Below, piece by piece: positions 8,332-16,438 of a stretch of 64,000 nucleotides of DNA. The notes below the pieces were generated by a model. It was not told where the DNA came from, searched no databases, and saw only the letters and a program-made list of their open reading frames with translations. The first letter of the stretch is position 1; every line of letters starts with the position of its first letter. Source of the stretch: Chromatiales bacterium (ex Bugula neritina AB1) (GTDB lineage Bacteria > Pseudomonadota > Gammaproteobacteria > Granulosicoccales > Granulosicoccaceae); NCBI GenBank assembly GCA_001730015.1, contig MDLA01000175.1:1-64000 (forward strand), written 5' to 3'. The position numbers and the translations under genes were made by a program.

Positions 8332-9680
8332 ATTACCTGGCGTTGACAAGTTTTGAGTCGTTGTTGAAGGCGACTAAGCGGGCGGCAAAAGGTAAGCGAT
8401 CTAAAAGAGATGTCGCTGCATTTCTAATGGACGCTGAAAAGCACTGCCGTCAGCTATCTCTAGAATTGAGGCGCAAGCCCGGTGAACCGGGAGCGTGGCA
8501 GCCAGGTAATGCTAAACTTATTACCATCAGAGATCCCAAGCCTCGGCAAATCTCTGTGCAGCCCTTTCGCGACAGGGTAGTTCATCATGCCTTGTGTCCG
8601 GGCTTTGAATCAGTTTTGGAGCGGTACGCAATTCACCACTCATATGCCTGTAGATCCGGTAAAGGGCAGCATAAGGCTCTGGCATCGACACAGAGCTTTG
8701 CGCGCCGACACGATTGGGTTTTTAAGGGAGATATCGGCGCCTATTTTTACAGTATTCCGCATGATGAATTGCTGGCTCGTCTGGAGCGAAGAGTAATCGA
8801 TAAGCAGGTAATGGCTTGGCTACGATTTATTGTTGCCGGAGAATCACAGCAAGGCGTGGGCCTTCCGATTGGGTCCTTGCTGTCTCAGCACTTCGCCAAT
8901 TTCTACCTTTCAGCTCTGGATCATTGGCTGACCGACGAATTAGGTTTTGGTGCAACAATAAGATATATGGATGACTTTCTCGTTTTTGGTAGCAAAGGGT
9001 CGCTTGTTGAGCTGCGCAGTAAATTACCGGAATTTCTGCAACAACAACTGGGATTGAAGTTGAATTCTCGTGTCAGTCAATTGATACCTGTCGCCGCTGG
9101 TGTGCCGTTTTTAGGGTTTCGCGTTTATCCGGCAACAATAAGGTTGACGGGTGAACGCTGGCGTCGGTTCAAAAAACGTTATAAGGCAATTGAGCGACAG
9201 CATTTGTCTGGTGAAATAGACGACAATGAAGCTGCAAATGCAATGGCTAGCCAGTTTGCTCATATAGGTCAATTTGACACGCGGGCTCGATGCAGGTCAA
9301 CTATACAGGGTGCCAACAACAAGCCTGCCGGTTTGTTGCGAGGTACTGAGGTCGGCAGTCGACAAAGGCCAGAACCGTGTCATTCGGGGCGGCTCGTTCA
9401 ACAACGGCCCGCGCAACGCGCGCGTGGCGAATCGCAACAGGAACGAGCCGGACAATCGCAACGACAACCTGGGTTTTCGTCTATCGAGCTGAACACTGGT
9501 GGTAAGCCTTCGCTTATCGCTGGCGGAACCGATGCTTCGCGCTTACGGGTGTGCGGCCTGTTTCCAGGTGTTGACCAGACCGCTGACCAGAGCTTGCCGC
9601 TGTTGCAGGCCAAAGCCAGGTGCGGAGCACGCGGCGTGCAAACGTGGCGTGCTACCGCTTTATTTCAGCCCAAAAGATGA
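8328..9680 (+). CDS. diversity-generating retroelement reverse transcriptase (ORF runs through the template repeat)
   Basis: Reverse transcriptase that copies the template RNA with errors opposite adenine. Motifs are in the expected order: KGDIGAYFYSIP (palm Asp 135), the DGR hallmark LPIGSLLSQHFANFYL at 179-194, catalytic YMDD at 213-216, and GVPFLGFRVYP at 258-268. Recognisable RT sequence ends near residue 325 (about 9305). The frame then stays open for 125 more codons, reading the template repeat in a different frame from the one used in the targets and producing a Gln/Arg-rich tail. It starts at TTG 8328 overlapping the avd stop; no in-frame ATG occurs before residue 34. The TGA overlaps the ATG of target 2 (ATGA, 9677-9680), which suggests the long frame is really translated. 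A normal DGR RT is about 330-400 residues. Confidence 0.95.
   Translation: MNYLALTSFESLLKATKRAAKGKRSKRDVAAFLMDAEKHCRQLSLELRRKPGEPGAWQPGNAKLITIRDPKPRQISVQPFRDRVVHHALCPGFESVLERYAIHHSYACRSGKGQHKALASTQSFARRHDWVFKGDIGAYFYSIPHDELLARLERRVIDKQVMAWLRFIVAGESQQGVGLPIGSLLSQHFANFYLSALDHWLTDELGFGATIRYMDDFLVFGSKGSLVELRSKLPEFLQQQLGLKLNSRVSQLIPVAAGVPFLGFRVYPATIRLTGERWRRFKKRYKAIERQHLSGEIDDNEAANAMASQFAHIGQFDTRARCRSTIQGANNKPAGLLRGTEVGSRQRPEPCHSGRLVQQRPAQRARGESQQERAGQSQRQPGFSSIELNTGGKPSLIAGGTDASRLRVCGLFPGVDQTADQSLPLLQAKARCGARGVQTWRATALFQPKR
9367..9488 (+). repeat. DGR template repeat (TR)
   Basis: 122-bp template for both variable repeats, lying inside the 3' part of the RT open frame. In the frame used by the targets it reads RVIRGGSFNNGPRNARVANR followed by further Asn-rich sequence up to LGFRLS. 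Many AAC codons are present; these allow 15 amino acids and no stop when adenines are mutated. The 3' border at 9488 (CTATCGAG followed by CTGAAC) differs from both VRs (followed by GTCTT), as expected for the homing site versus its template copy. The 188 bases between TR and the next gene (9489-9676) are probably the spacer used for priming cDNA; I see no independent gene there. Confidence 0.97.
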
Positions 9681-10654
9681 AGTCAGTATTTGAATTTAAG
9701 CCAAAGTGGCTCCGGCATACCGGCACGCTGCTGTTGCTTATTGCAGTGGTGGCACCGCTAACAGTGCTGGTCTTGAGGGCAGCGAATTCGGAGGATCAGT
9801 CCAAGCCGACTCTGCGGCCTGCCATGGTTGTGCTGCCCGCTGGAGAATTCAACATGGGCAGCGCAGAATCTGAAGCTAATCGAGACACAGACGAGCTGCA
9901 GCACCGAGTTTCCATCACCCGGCCTTTTGCCATATCCCAAACTGAAGTGACTCAGGGGCAGTATCAGTTAGCGACAGGAAAAACTGCTATTAGTGATTGC
10001 TCAGACGGTATCGATGTTGGAACAGGTGGCAATTTGCCCGTTGTCTGTGTGAGCTGGTTCGATGCCGTGGAATATGCTAATGCTATGTCTAGAATCGAAG
10101 GGTTGACTGAGGTCTATGAAATTAACTACTCGGATGTTAACTGGAAAAAGGAGGCGAACGGCTATCGCTTGCCTACAGAAGCGGAGTGGGAGTATGCGGC
10201 ACGCGCTGGTACATCGACTACCTTTGTTGGGACCGATAGTGAAAACGCCGTGTGTGAGTTCGCCAATGTCGCTGACAGAACTGCCAGTCTCAAGCATAGC
10301 GATTGGAACTCATTTGCTTGCGACGATAGCCATGTTTACCTCTCTCCTGTGGAAAATCGGCGGTTTAACGCATGGTGGCTTTATGGTTTTGGAGGGAATG
10401 CTTTGGAGTGGGTATGGGACTGGTACGGAGACTACGATACTAACGACGCTACTGACCCAAGCGGGCCGGTAGATGGCCAGTTCCGTGTCATTCGGGGCGG
10501 CTCGTTCAACTTCGGCCCGCGCAACGCGCGCGTGGCGAATCGCGGCTGGTACGTGCCGGGCGCTCGCAACGGCAGCCTGGGTTTTCGTCTATCGAGGTCT
10601 TGTTACTCTTCTCTTTTGCCCTCTAGCCCTCTGCAGGATTGCCTAAAAAAATAA
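9677..10654 (+). CDS. membrane-anchored FGE-sulfatase (C-type lectin fold) protein; DGR target 2
   Basis: 325-residue protein with a basic N-terminus, one transmembrane segment at about 14-36 and a periplasm-facing FGE-sulfatase fold from about 50 to 310 (VVLPAGEFNMGS, ISQTEVTQGQY, RLPTEAEWEYAARAGT, YGFGGNALEWVWDW, FRVIRGGSFNFG, LGFRLSRS). The ORF extends 19 codons upstream, but the ATG at 9677 overlaps the RT stop (ATGA) and begins a sensible membrane anchor. The VR occupies codons about 267-306. It lies downstream of the TR, so the two targets bracket the HRDC-avd-RT-TR core. It has no vWA region, so it may be a stand-alone displayed sensor or pair with the CHAT protein that follows. Enzymatic FGE activity is not indicated. 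Confidence 0.9.
   Translation: MKSVFEFKPKWLRHTGTLLLLIAVVAPLTVLVLRAANSEDQSKPTLRPAMVVLPAGEFNMGSAESEANRDTDELQHRVSITRPFAISQTEVTQGQYQLATGKTAISDCSDGIDVGTGGNLPVVCVSWFDAVEYANAMSRIEGLTEVYEINYSDVNWKKEANGYRLPTEAEWEYAARAGTSTTFVGTDSENAVCEFANVADRTASLKHSDWNSFACDDSHVYLSPVENRRFNAWWLYGFGGNALEWVWDWYGDYDTNDATDPSGPVDGQFRVIRGGSFNFGPRNARVANRGWYVPGARNGSLGFRLSRSCYSSLLPSSPLQDCLKK
10475..10596 (+). repeat. DGR variable repeat VR2
   Basis: 122 bp aligned without gaps to the template repeat, with 14 differences, all at template adenines, and different from VR1 at most variable sites. Changed codons include Asn to Phe, Gly, Tyr, Ala and Ser, Arg to Trp, Glu to Val and Asp to Gly. The terminal block CTGGGTTTTCGTCTATCGAG is identical in TR, VR1 and VR2. 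As in VR1 the next bases are GTCTT rather than the template's CTGAA. A pyrimidine-rich stretch starting 15 bases after the VR (10611-10632) matches 18 of 22 bases at the same distance behind VR1 (7419-7440). Confidence 0.97.
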
Positions 10655-10670
10655 GAGTAGCGCGGTGCAA

Positions 10671-10689
10671 AATAGTGGTTGCTACTATT
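10671..10689 (+). terminator. weak hairpin after target 2
   Basis: AATAGT and ACTATT arms of 6 bp around a 7-base loop, followed by a mildly T-rich stretch (TCTTTGTT). It could attenuate or end the DGR operon before the CHAT gene, whose ATG has its own GGAG/GGGAG site and about 190 bases of leader. The stem is AT-rich and weak, so this is a low-confidence call. Confidence 0.25.
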
Positions 10690-10845
10690 CTTTGTTAGAT
10701 GTGTTTAGGTTGAATAGTTTTCTATGTTTTCTGTCAGCGTATACTGGCAGGCGGCAGTGCAAGTAGAGCCTGAAGTTGGGCGAGCAAGGCTGGGCCTAAC
10801 CGTATTGTGTAGTTCTTGAAAAAGTAAACGGAGCGGGAGATCGGT

Positions 10846-13800
10846 ATGACTGAAAAAACCTATAGCTTCACGGGAAAAAAAGACAAAGGCGGTAGCAGCA
10901 GGCTGCTGTCTGAGTCTGCCGCACAGGTCGAGTACGAACTTACCTTCGACAGCATCGGCCGTTCTGATTCAACAGAAGAATCCATCAAGCTCGACGACAA
11001 TCAACTGCTTGAAGTAGAGCTCGACTCCGTTACCTTGCTGATGACCCTCGCTGAGCTCAAGGGCTATGCTCAAGCAGAGCCCAGCCGTGGAGATGCAGGC
11101 AATTCACTGCCAACGCAGATGCTTTCTTTTAGCGATTCGCGTGGCATGGTGGGGCTGGCGATTCGGGTTCTGCGGGTGCTCGGGGTCAATGTTGCGGAAA
11201 AAGCCATTCAAATAGCGACGGCAAAGGTTGAGGGCTGGATCAACCCCGGCGGTCCAGGGGTATACAAGCTCAACGAAAAGGGTACGTTAAGCCGGCAGTC
11301 GTTGCCGACTGGCGATGAGCCGGTATTGTTGCTGCTGCACGGTACCGCCAGCTCAACTGAAAAAGCCTTTGCCAATTTGCTGCCTGGTGTTGATAAAGAC
11401 GGAAAGCAACAGGCCAACTACAACAATGGCTGGAGCGAGCTATACCAGCAGTTTCACGGTCGGGTTTTCGCACTGGAGCAGAAAACGCTGTCCCAGACGC
11501 CGGTCACTAACGTTATGCAGTTTTTGGATGTTTGGTCGGAAACTGGTGGTCCTCCGCTGGTTTTACTCAGTCACAGCAGGGGCGGCATTGTCGGGGACTA
11601 TCTGAGTTCCCTGAAAGACTGGGAAAAGCACTCTGCCGAAATTCTCGATGCGTTGCCTGCGGCTGATTTTGAGACCGGGCAGTTGCAGGCGTTGAATGCA
11701 AAAATTAGCAATGTGCCACGCAGCAAGCGCCCTGAAGTGCTTCGGCACATCCGGGTGGGCAGTCCGGCTGCTGGAACCAGTCTGGCCAGCGAGAAGACTC
11801 ATATCTGGTTGTCGGTGCTGGCGGATCTGCTCGGTCGAATTCCGGGTGTCGGTATTGGCCTGGGTGCCTTGGGCGATCTGGCCGTGGCTATTGTCAAGGA
11901 AGGGCTGGAGCCGGGTACGCTGCCGGGAATTGATGCGCAAAAAAGCGATAGCCTGTTTATCAAGGCGGCGCAGTTTTTTCAGTGCGAACATACCGAGCTG
12001 CTGGCGGTGTCGGGCGACAGCAAAGGCATGATGAAAAAAACGCTGATGGTCATTTTCGGCGATAAAAATGATCTGGTGGTCGATACCAGCTCTATGCTGC
12101 TCGGGCCAAGGTATAAATCGCGCTATCAATTGTCAATTAGCGATGGCGAGATCATTCACACCTCCTATTTCAAGCACCCAAAGCTTCGGCGTGATCTGGG
12201 CAAAGCACTTGACGGCAATATCGGGGCGACTGATTTTCAACAGCTGGACCATCATTCCGGTAGTCGTGGTCGTGTCAATGCTGCCAGCCCGAACGAAGCG
12301 CTAAATCTGCCCTGTGCGTTTTTGCTACCTGGAATTATGGGTAGCGAGCTTTCGGTAGGGAAGGCTGGTGATAGCAAAGATATCTGGCTGGATGCGTTCA
12401 GGTTGTTTTTGGGCAAGGGGACAAAGCTTGATATAAAAAACGAAGAGGTAAAATCCAGCGGAGTGCTGGAAAAAGGCTATGAGCATTTTGTTGATTATGT
12501 TCGTGCGGGTAACGCCATGCATGTGGTGCCGTTTGGCTATGACTGGCGAAAAACAATATTTGACTCGGTAGACGAATTTGAAAGGCAACTGCAAATTCGC
12601 CTGCAAGCCGCACCACAACAACCGATTGTGCTGCTGTGCCACAGCATGGGCGGGCTGGTTGCGCGCGCCTGGCGTAGCAGGAACCCGGATACCTGGAGCA
12701 GGATTGTCAGCAATGGTGGCCGCATGGTGCAGTTCGGTACACCAAACTACGGTTCATGGACGGTGGCGAAAATATTTCAGGGCGAAGAGAAAATTCTGTC
12801 GTTGCTGGCTATTGCCGATATAAAAAATAGCGAAGATGACTGGCTGAAAATGATCAGTAAGTTTCCAGGGTTGCTGGAGCTGAGTGACTTTCACGATAGC
12901 CGAGTTGATCTAGAGAAACGTGAAACCTGGTCGGGTCTGAAGGCTAAAGTGACCTCGCCGGTCGCTGTCCTAAAAAAGGCATCGAAAGCCATAGAAGAAT
13001 TGGCGCAAGATCAATTCGAACAGGACGAGGCCATAGTCTACGTGGCGGGTGTCAGCGACGAAACTCCGTCTTTGGATATTGTTGATTCGAAAGCCGTTGT
13101 CGTTAATAGCCGTGGCGCTGGTGATGGCAGAGTATTGTGGCCGGTCGGTGAGGGTAGAAAGCCGATCGACTATTACATGGGGGTGGTGCATGGGGATTTG
13201 CTTAACAGCAAGGAGCACTTCGACGCCATTATAGAACTTGCTCTGACTGGCCGAACTGAGAAGCTTGAGAAATCCCCGCCGCTAGTGGCTTCTCGTGGAA
13301 CGGTTTCTGGTTCTTCCAGGGAAGGGGCTATGGCAATGCCGCCTGCCGGTGGTGTGCTGTATCCGTCGGCGGCAGAGCTTTCCGCAGCGGCGTTGGGTGG
13401 TGTGATAAAAGCGAAAATTGCCAGTAAAGACGAAAAGCAAACGCTGCGATTATCCGTGACCCACGGCAATTTGCTGTATTGCGGAAACGCGGTAATCGTC
13501 GGGCATTATATTGGTGATGGTATCAGGCGCGCTGAACGTGCGCTGGACTCATCACTAAATGATGTGCTGACTCAGCGCTGGAATCTGGGAACAGAATTCT
13601 ATGCGGGCGAGGTTGGAACCCATGAAGTTGCACTGCGAGACAGCCTGAACAATACAACATTTGGTCCGGCCGGTGCAATAGTGGTTGGCTTGGGGCGCAT
13701 GGGCGAACTGCAAAAAGGCGACCTCATTGCCACGGTTAGAAACGGCGTTCTAAAGTACGCGCAAATGTGCGCCGAGCGAGGGATGGATTGCTCTGGCCTC

Positions 13801-16314
13801 AAGCTGGCCGCGCTGTTAATTGGCAGCGGGCAGGAGGTTTTGAAACTGCCTGATGTACTCGATGGTACGGTGCGAGGTGTGATGCTGGCCAATAAGATTC
13901 TACAGGCCAACCGTGCGGAGGGCCTGAAGCCCATTCGCATCAGCGAGCTGGAATTTATTGAATGGCATCTGGATATGGCCATCGAGGCCAGACACCTGCT
14001 AGAGCATTTGCCGAGTACCGTGTCGTATCAGCTACCGGTAGAGCCTGGGCTGGGCAAGACGGCTGGCGGGCACAAGCGTGCTTATTTGCATGAAAACACT
14101 GACTGGTGGGATTCACTGAAAGTCAGAATGGTCAAGCCGCCCAAAAACAAGAACCGCAAAAAGAGCAAATGCACTGACAAGAGTGAAAAATCCAGAGATA
14201 AAGAGCAGGATCAGTTATCGCAGCTGTCGTTTTCCGGGGTCGGCGGCAGAGCCCTGGGCATTAGGGATTCGGTCTTGTTCAACCGCCGAGAGATTGATGC
14301 TTTTCTCACGCCTATACTCAGTAACACCAACGCTCCTGAGTCAGAGCAGGTTCAAGCACTTTTTGAACAGTTGATACCCGCTAGTTTGAAACCGCTAGCT
14401 GCTCAGAGACGCAATCTTGTGGTTAATATGGACCCTCGCTCCGCTTATCTGCCGTGGGAAATACTGGTCGATCGCAAAACCGACGACGGTGAGCCTATGG
14501 CCGTAGCAGCGGGTTTGGTCAGGCGAATTGTGCCGGACCTAGACGATAGGCCGATCGAGCATGTGACCCACGCGGAAGGTGATACCGCCATGCTGATTGG
14601 CAATCCGCCCGGTGGTCCGGGGTTCCAGAATCTACCGGGTGCTTATCGGGAAGCGGCGGAGCTGGCAAAGCAACTTAAAAAGTCTGACTGGCACGTGAAT
14701 GACAATAACCTGTTTAAGGACACCATAGTCGAACCAACAGCCGCGCGAATCCGGCAGGATATATTGGTCAAGGACTACCGCATTCTGCACTTTGCCGCCC
14801 ATGGCATTCACGATAATGAAAACCCGGCCAAGTCCGGCGTGGTGATTGGTTACGACCACGCTAGAGAAGCGATCGAGCTGTTCGCACCGCATCACGTTCG
14901 CGCTATTCGCAACAAGCCGAGCCTGGTTTTTATCAACTGCTGTCACACCGGGAAACTTGAAGACTGGAGTGGTCACAAGCTCAGCGCTAGTCTGGCGGTC
15001 GAGTTTATCAAAGCCGGTGTTCACTGTGTGATCGGCGCGGGCTGGGCCGTGGCCGATGAAGCGGCAAAGGATTTTTCCAAAACTATTTACGAATGCTTGT
15101 TGCAGGGTAAGGATTTTGGTTTTTCTGTACGCCGCGCCAGAGAGTATGTGTACCAGCGGCATCCGGATACTAATACCTGGGCGGCATTCCAGTGTTATGG
15201 TGACCCCGGCTTTGTACTGACCCGGCGCGGTCGTGCCAATTACGCTACAGAAGAAGAGACCTTTTGCGATGTAACCGAGCTGCTGTGTGCTCTAGACAAC
15301 ATCCGCAGTGACTTTTCCGGCAGCAAAGGCCCGGGCAGTACTGGTAATCGATCGTCATTGCTGCGTCGAACAAATACTCTCTATGCAAAAGCAAAGCACC
15401 AGAAAGACCCGGGTTCAAACCAGTGCTGGGCTGACCGTGGTGATGTGCTTACGCAATTTGCCGCAATCTATTGCGGCCTGGATGAGCAAAGTAAGGCAAT
15501 CGAGTTTCTACAGCTTGCATCAGAGGCTGATCGATCAAAAGTCCCGCTGACTGATCTTCTTCTGGTGTTGAATTACAAAGCACGGTATGCGGAACGACGA
15601 TTCTATGAACTGGGAAAATTAGATAGTACAAAAACCGACCTAAACAAAAATGTGCAGCAGCAAAAGGCATGCAATGAGGATATTAAAGGAATCCTCGATT
15701 CCCTGAGGTTCTATGCAGACATTCACGACGATGCGGATACATTGCAGCAGTTAGCGTCGGCATATAAGCTTTTTGCAATGACATTCGATAACGCAAAAGA
15801 AAAGAAAACAAAAAGAGAACAACGCGATATTCGAAAGCTGCAAGAGCGTGAAATTCAAAACATGATAGCCGTGTATTGCAGCGCCGTTGAAAAAGCAGAC
15901 AAAGCGGATAGAGCCGCCTACTACCCGGCTATTAATGCAATGCTAGGCTATCTATTGCTGAGAGATGATTCAAATAATGCGAGCGAGCAAAGCAAGGGCA
16001 AGGTGGCAAACTTGCGCGAAACGATTGTCAATTCGCTTCCTGGTCACAACAGTAAGAGCTTCTGGGATCTGATTTCGCGTTTGGAGGCCGATTTTACCTT
16101 TGCATTGGATGACGGAGAATTCAACGAAGCTATGGCCAGAGAAATAGCCTCGAAGATTATTGATGTGGCTGCCCGTTACGGATCGCCTATACAGCTGGAT
16201 TCGGTCGCCAAGCAATTCCGATGCGTAAGCCTGTTAAGTAACGAATCTGAAGCGAGCAAGGCAGCGGAAATTGCTTACGACTTGATACAGGAGTATAGAG
16301 ACGCTTATCTATAG
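10846..16314 (+). CDS. giant effector-like protein: two alpha/beta-hydrolase domains, CHAT protease domain, C-terminal helical repeats
   Basis: 1822 residues, no signal peptide. Domain 1 (about 150-450) is a lipase-like alpha/beta hydrolase with nucleophile motif SHSRGG (S244). Domain 2 (about 490-800) is a second, LCAT/lipase-like hydrolase with CHSMGG (S600) and ends around a DGRVLWPVGEG block. Residues about 840-1130 are mixed alpha/beta and unassigned. Residues about 1200-1480 form a CHAT (caspase-like) domain: His 1319 in HFAAHG and Cys 1366 in INCCHTG make the dyad, and AFQCYGDPGFVL closes the fold. The C-terminal 340 residues are helical and TPR-like. GGAG/GGGAG sites precede the ATG. 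Position directly behind the DGR targets suggests it is the executioner or signalling arm: a protease plus lipases that could damage membrane or activate partners when the sensors bind. That role is inference. Confidence 0.85.
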   Translation: MTEKTYSFTGKKDKGGSSRLLSESAAQVEYELTFDSIGRSDSTEESIKLDDNQLLEVELDSVTLLMTLAELKGYAQAEPSRGDAGNSLPTQMLSFSDSRGMVGLAIRVLRVLGVNVAEKAIQIATAKVEGWINPGGPGVYKLNEKGTLSRQSLPTGDEPVLLLLHGTASSTEKAFANLLPGVDKDGKQQANYNNGWSELYQQFHGRVFALEQKTLSQTPVTNVMQFLDVWSETGGPPLVLLSHSRGGIVGDYLSSLKDWEKHSAEILDALPAADFETGQLQALNAKISNVPRSKRPEVLRHIRVGSPAAGTSLASEKTHIWLSVLADLLGRIPGVGIGLGALGDLAVAIVKEGLEPGTLPGIDAQKSDSLFIKAAQFFQCEHTELLAVSGDSKGMMKKTLMVIFGDKNDLVVDTSSMLLGPRYKSRYQLSISDGEIIHTSYFKHPKLRRDLGKALDGNIGATDFQQLDHHSGSRGRVNAASPNEALNLPCAFLLPGIMGSELSVGKAGDSKDIWLDAFRLFLGKGTKLDIKNEEVKSSGVLEKGYEHFVDYVRAGNAMHVVPFGYDWRKTIFDSVDEFERQLQIRLQAAPQQPIVLLCHSMGGLVARAWRSRNPDTWSRIVSNGGRMVQFGTPNYGSWTVAKIFQGEEKILSLLAIADIKNSEDDWLKMISKFPGLLELSDFHDSRVDLEKRETWSGLKAKVTSPVAVLKKASKAIEELAQDQFEQDEAIVYVAGVSDETPSLDIVDSKAVVVNSRGAGDGRVLWPVGEGRKPIDYYMGVVHGDLLNSKEHFDAIIELALTGRTEKLEKSPPLVASRGTVSGSSREGAMAMPPAGGVLYPSAAELSAAALGGVIKAKIASKDEKQTLRLSVTHGNLLYCGNAVIVGHYIGDGIRRAERALDSSLNDVLTQRWNLGTEFYAGEVGTHEVALRDSLNNTTFGPAGAIVVGLGRMGELQKGDLIATVRNGVLKYAQMCAERGMDCSGLKLAALLIGSGQEVLKLPDVLDGTVRGVMLANKILQANRAEGLKPIRISELEFIEWHLDMAIEARHLLEHLPSTVSYQLPVEPGLGKTAGGHKRAYLHENTDWWDSLKVRMVKPPKNKNRKKSKCTDKSEKSRDKEQDQLSQLSFSGVGGRALGIRDSVLFNRREIDAFLTPILSNTNAPESEQVQALFEQLIPASLKPLAAQRRNLVVNMDPRSAYLPWEILVDRKTDDGEPMAVAAGLVRRIVPDLDDRPIEHVTHAEGDTAMLIGNPPGGPGFQNLPGAYREAAELAKQLKKSDWHVNDNNLFKDTIVEPTAARIRQDILVKDYRILHFAAHGIHDNENPAKSGVVIGYDHAREAIELFAPHHVRAIRNKPSLVFINCCHTGKLEDWSGHKLSASLAVEFIKAGVHCVIGAGWAVADEAAKDFSKTIYECLLQGKDFGFSVRRAREYVYQRHPDTNTWAAFQCYGDPGFVLTRRGRANYATEEETFCDVTELLCALDNIRSDFSGSKGPGSTGNRSSLLRRTNTLYAKAKHQKDPGSNQCWADRGDVLTQFAAIYCGLDEQSKAIEFLQLASEADRSKVPLTDLLLVLNYKARYAERRFYELGKLDSTKTDLNKNVQQQKACNEDIKGILDSLRFYADIHDDADTLQQLASAYKLFAMTFDNAKEKKTKREQRDIRKLQEREIQNMIAVYCSAVEKADKADRAAYYPAINAMLGYLLLRDDSNNASEQSKGKVANLRETIVNSLPGHNSKSFWDLISRLEADFTFALDDGEFNEAMAREIASKIIDVAARYGSPIQLDSVAKQFRCVSLLSNESEASKAAEIAYDLIQEYRDAYL

Positions 16315-16438
16315 TGGAGATTGTCAATTAGGGCAGGGTGAGGCTTGCAACTTGTTGCGGCGCAGTTGCCAGCCAGGAGCGAAATACTGCCGTAGAAATA
16401 AGTGGGGTTTTGTGTAGGTTATTCACGCTAGTTTCTGT

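Noticed and set aside
9274-9492. Short frame reading the TR as an FGE C-terminus (72 codons)
   Set aside because: It is the template repeat read in the target frame with no FGE core or ribosome site; it is not a gene.
4355-10654. Formylglycine-generating or sulfatase-activating enzyme function for the FGE-domain proteins
   Set aside because: No sulfatase gene nearby, no clear catalytic cysteine pair in the pocket, and the pocket face is the DGR-mutated region; a ligand-binding role is more plausible.
10735-10760. TATACT as a -10 box for the CHAT gene
   Set aside because: No acceptable -35 element at 16-18 bases; not reported as a promoter.
11563-12129. 188-codon minus-strand frame inside the CHAT gene
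   Set aside because: Shadow of a well-supported gene; His/Gln-rich translation without domain features or ribosome site.
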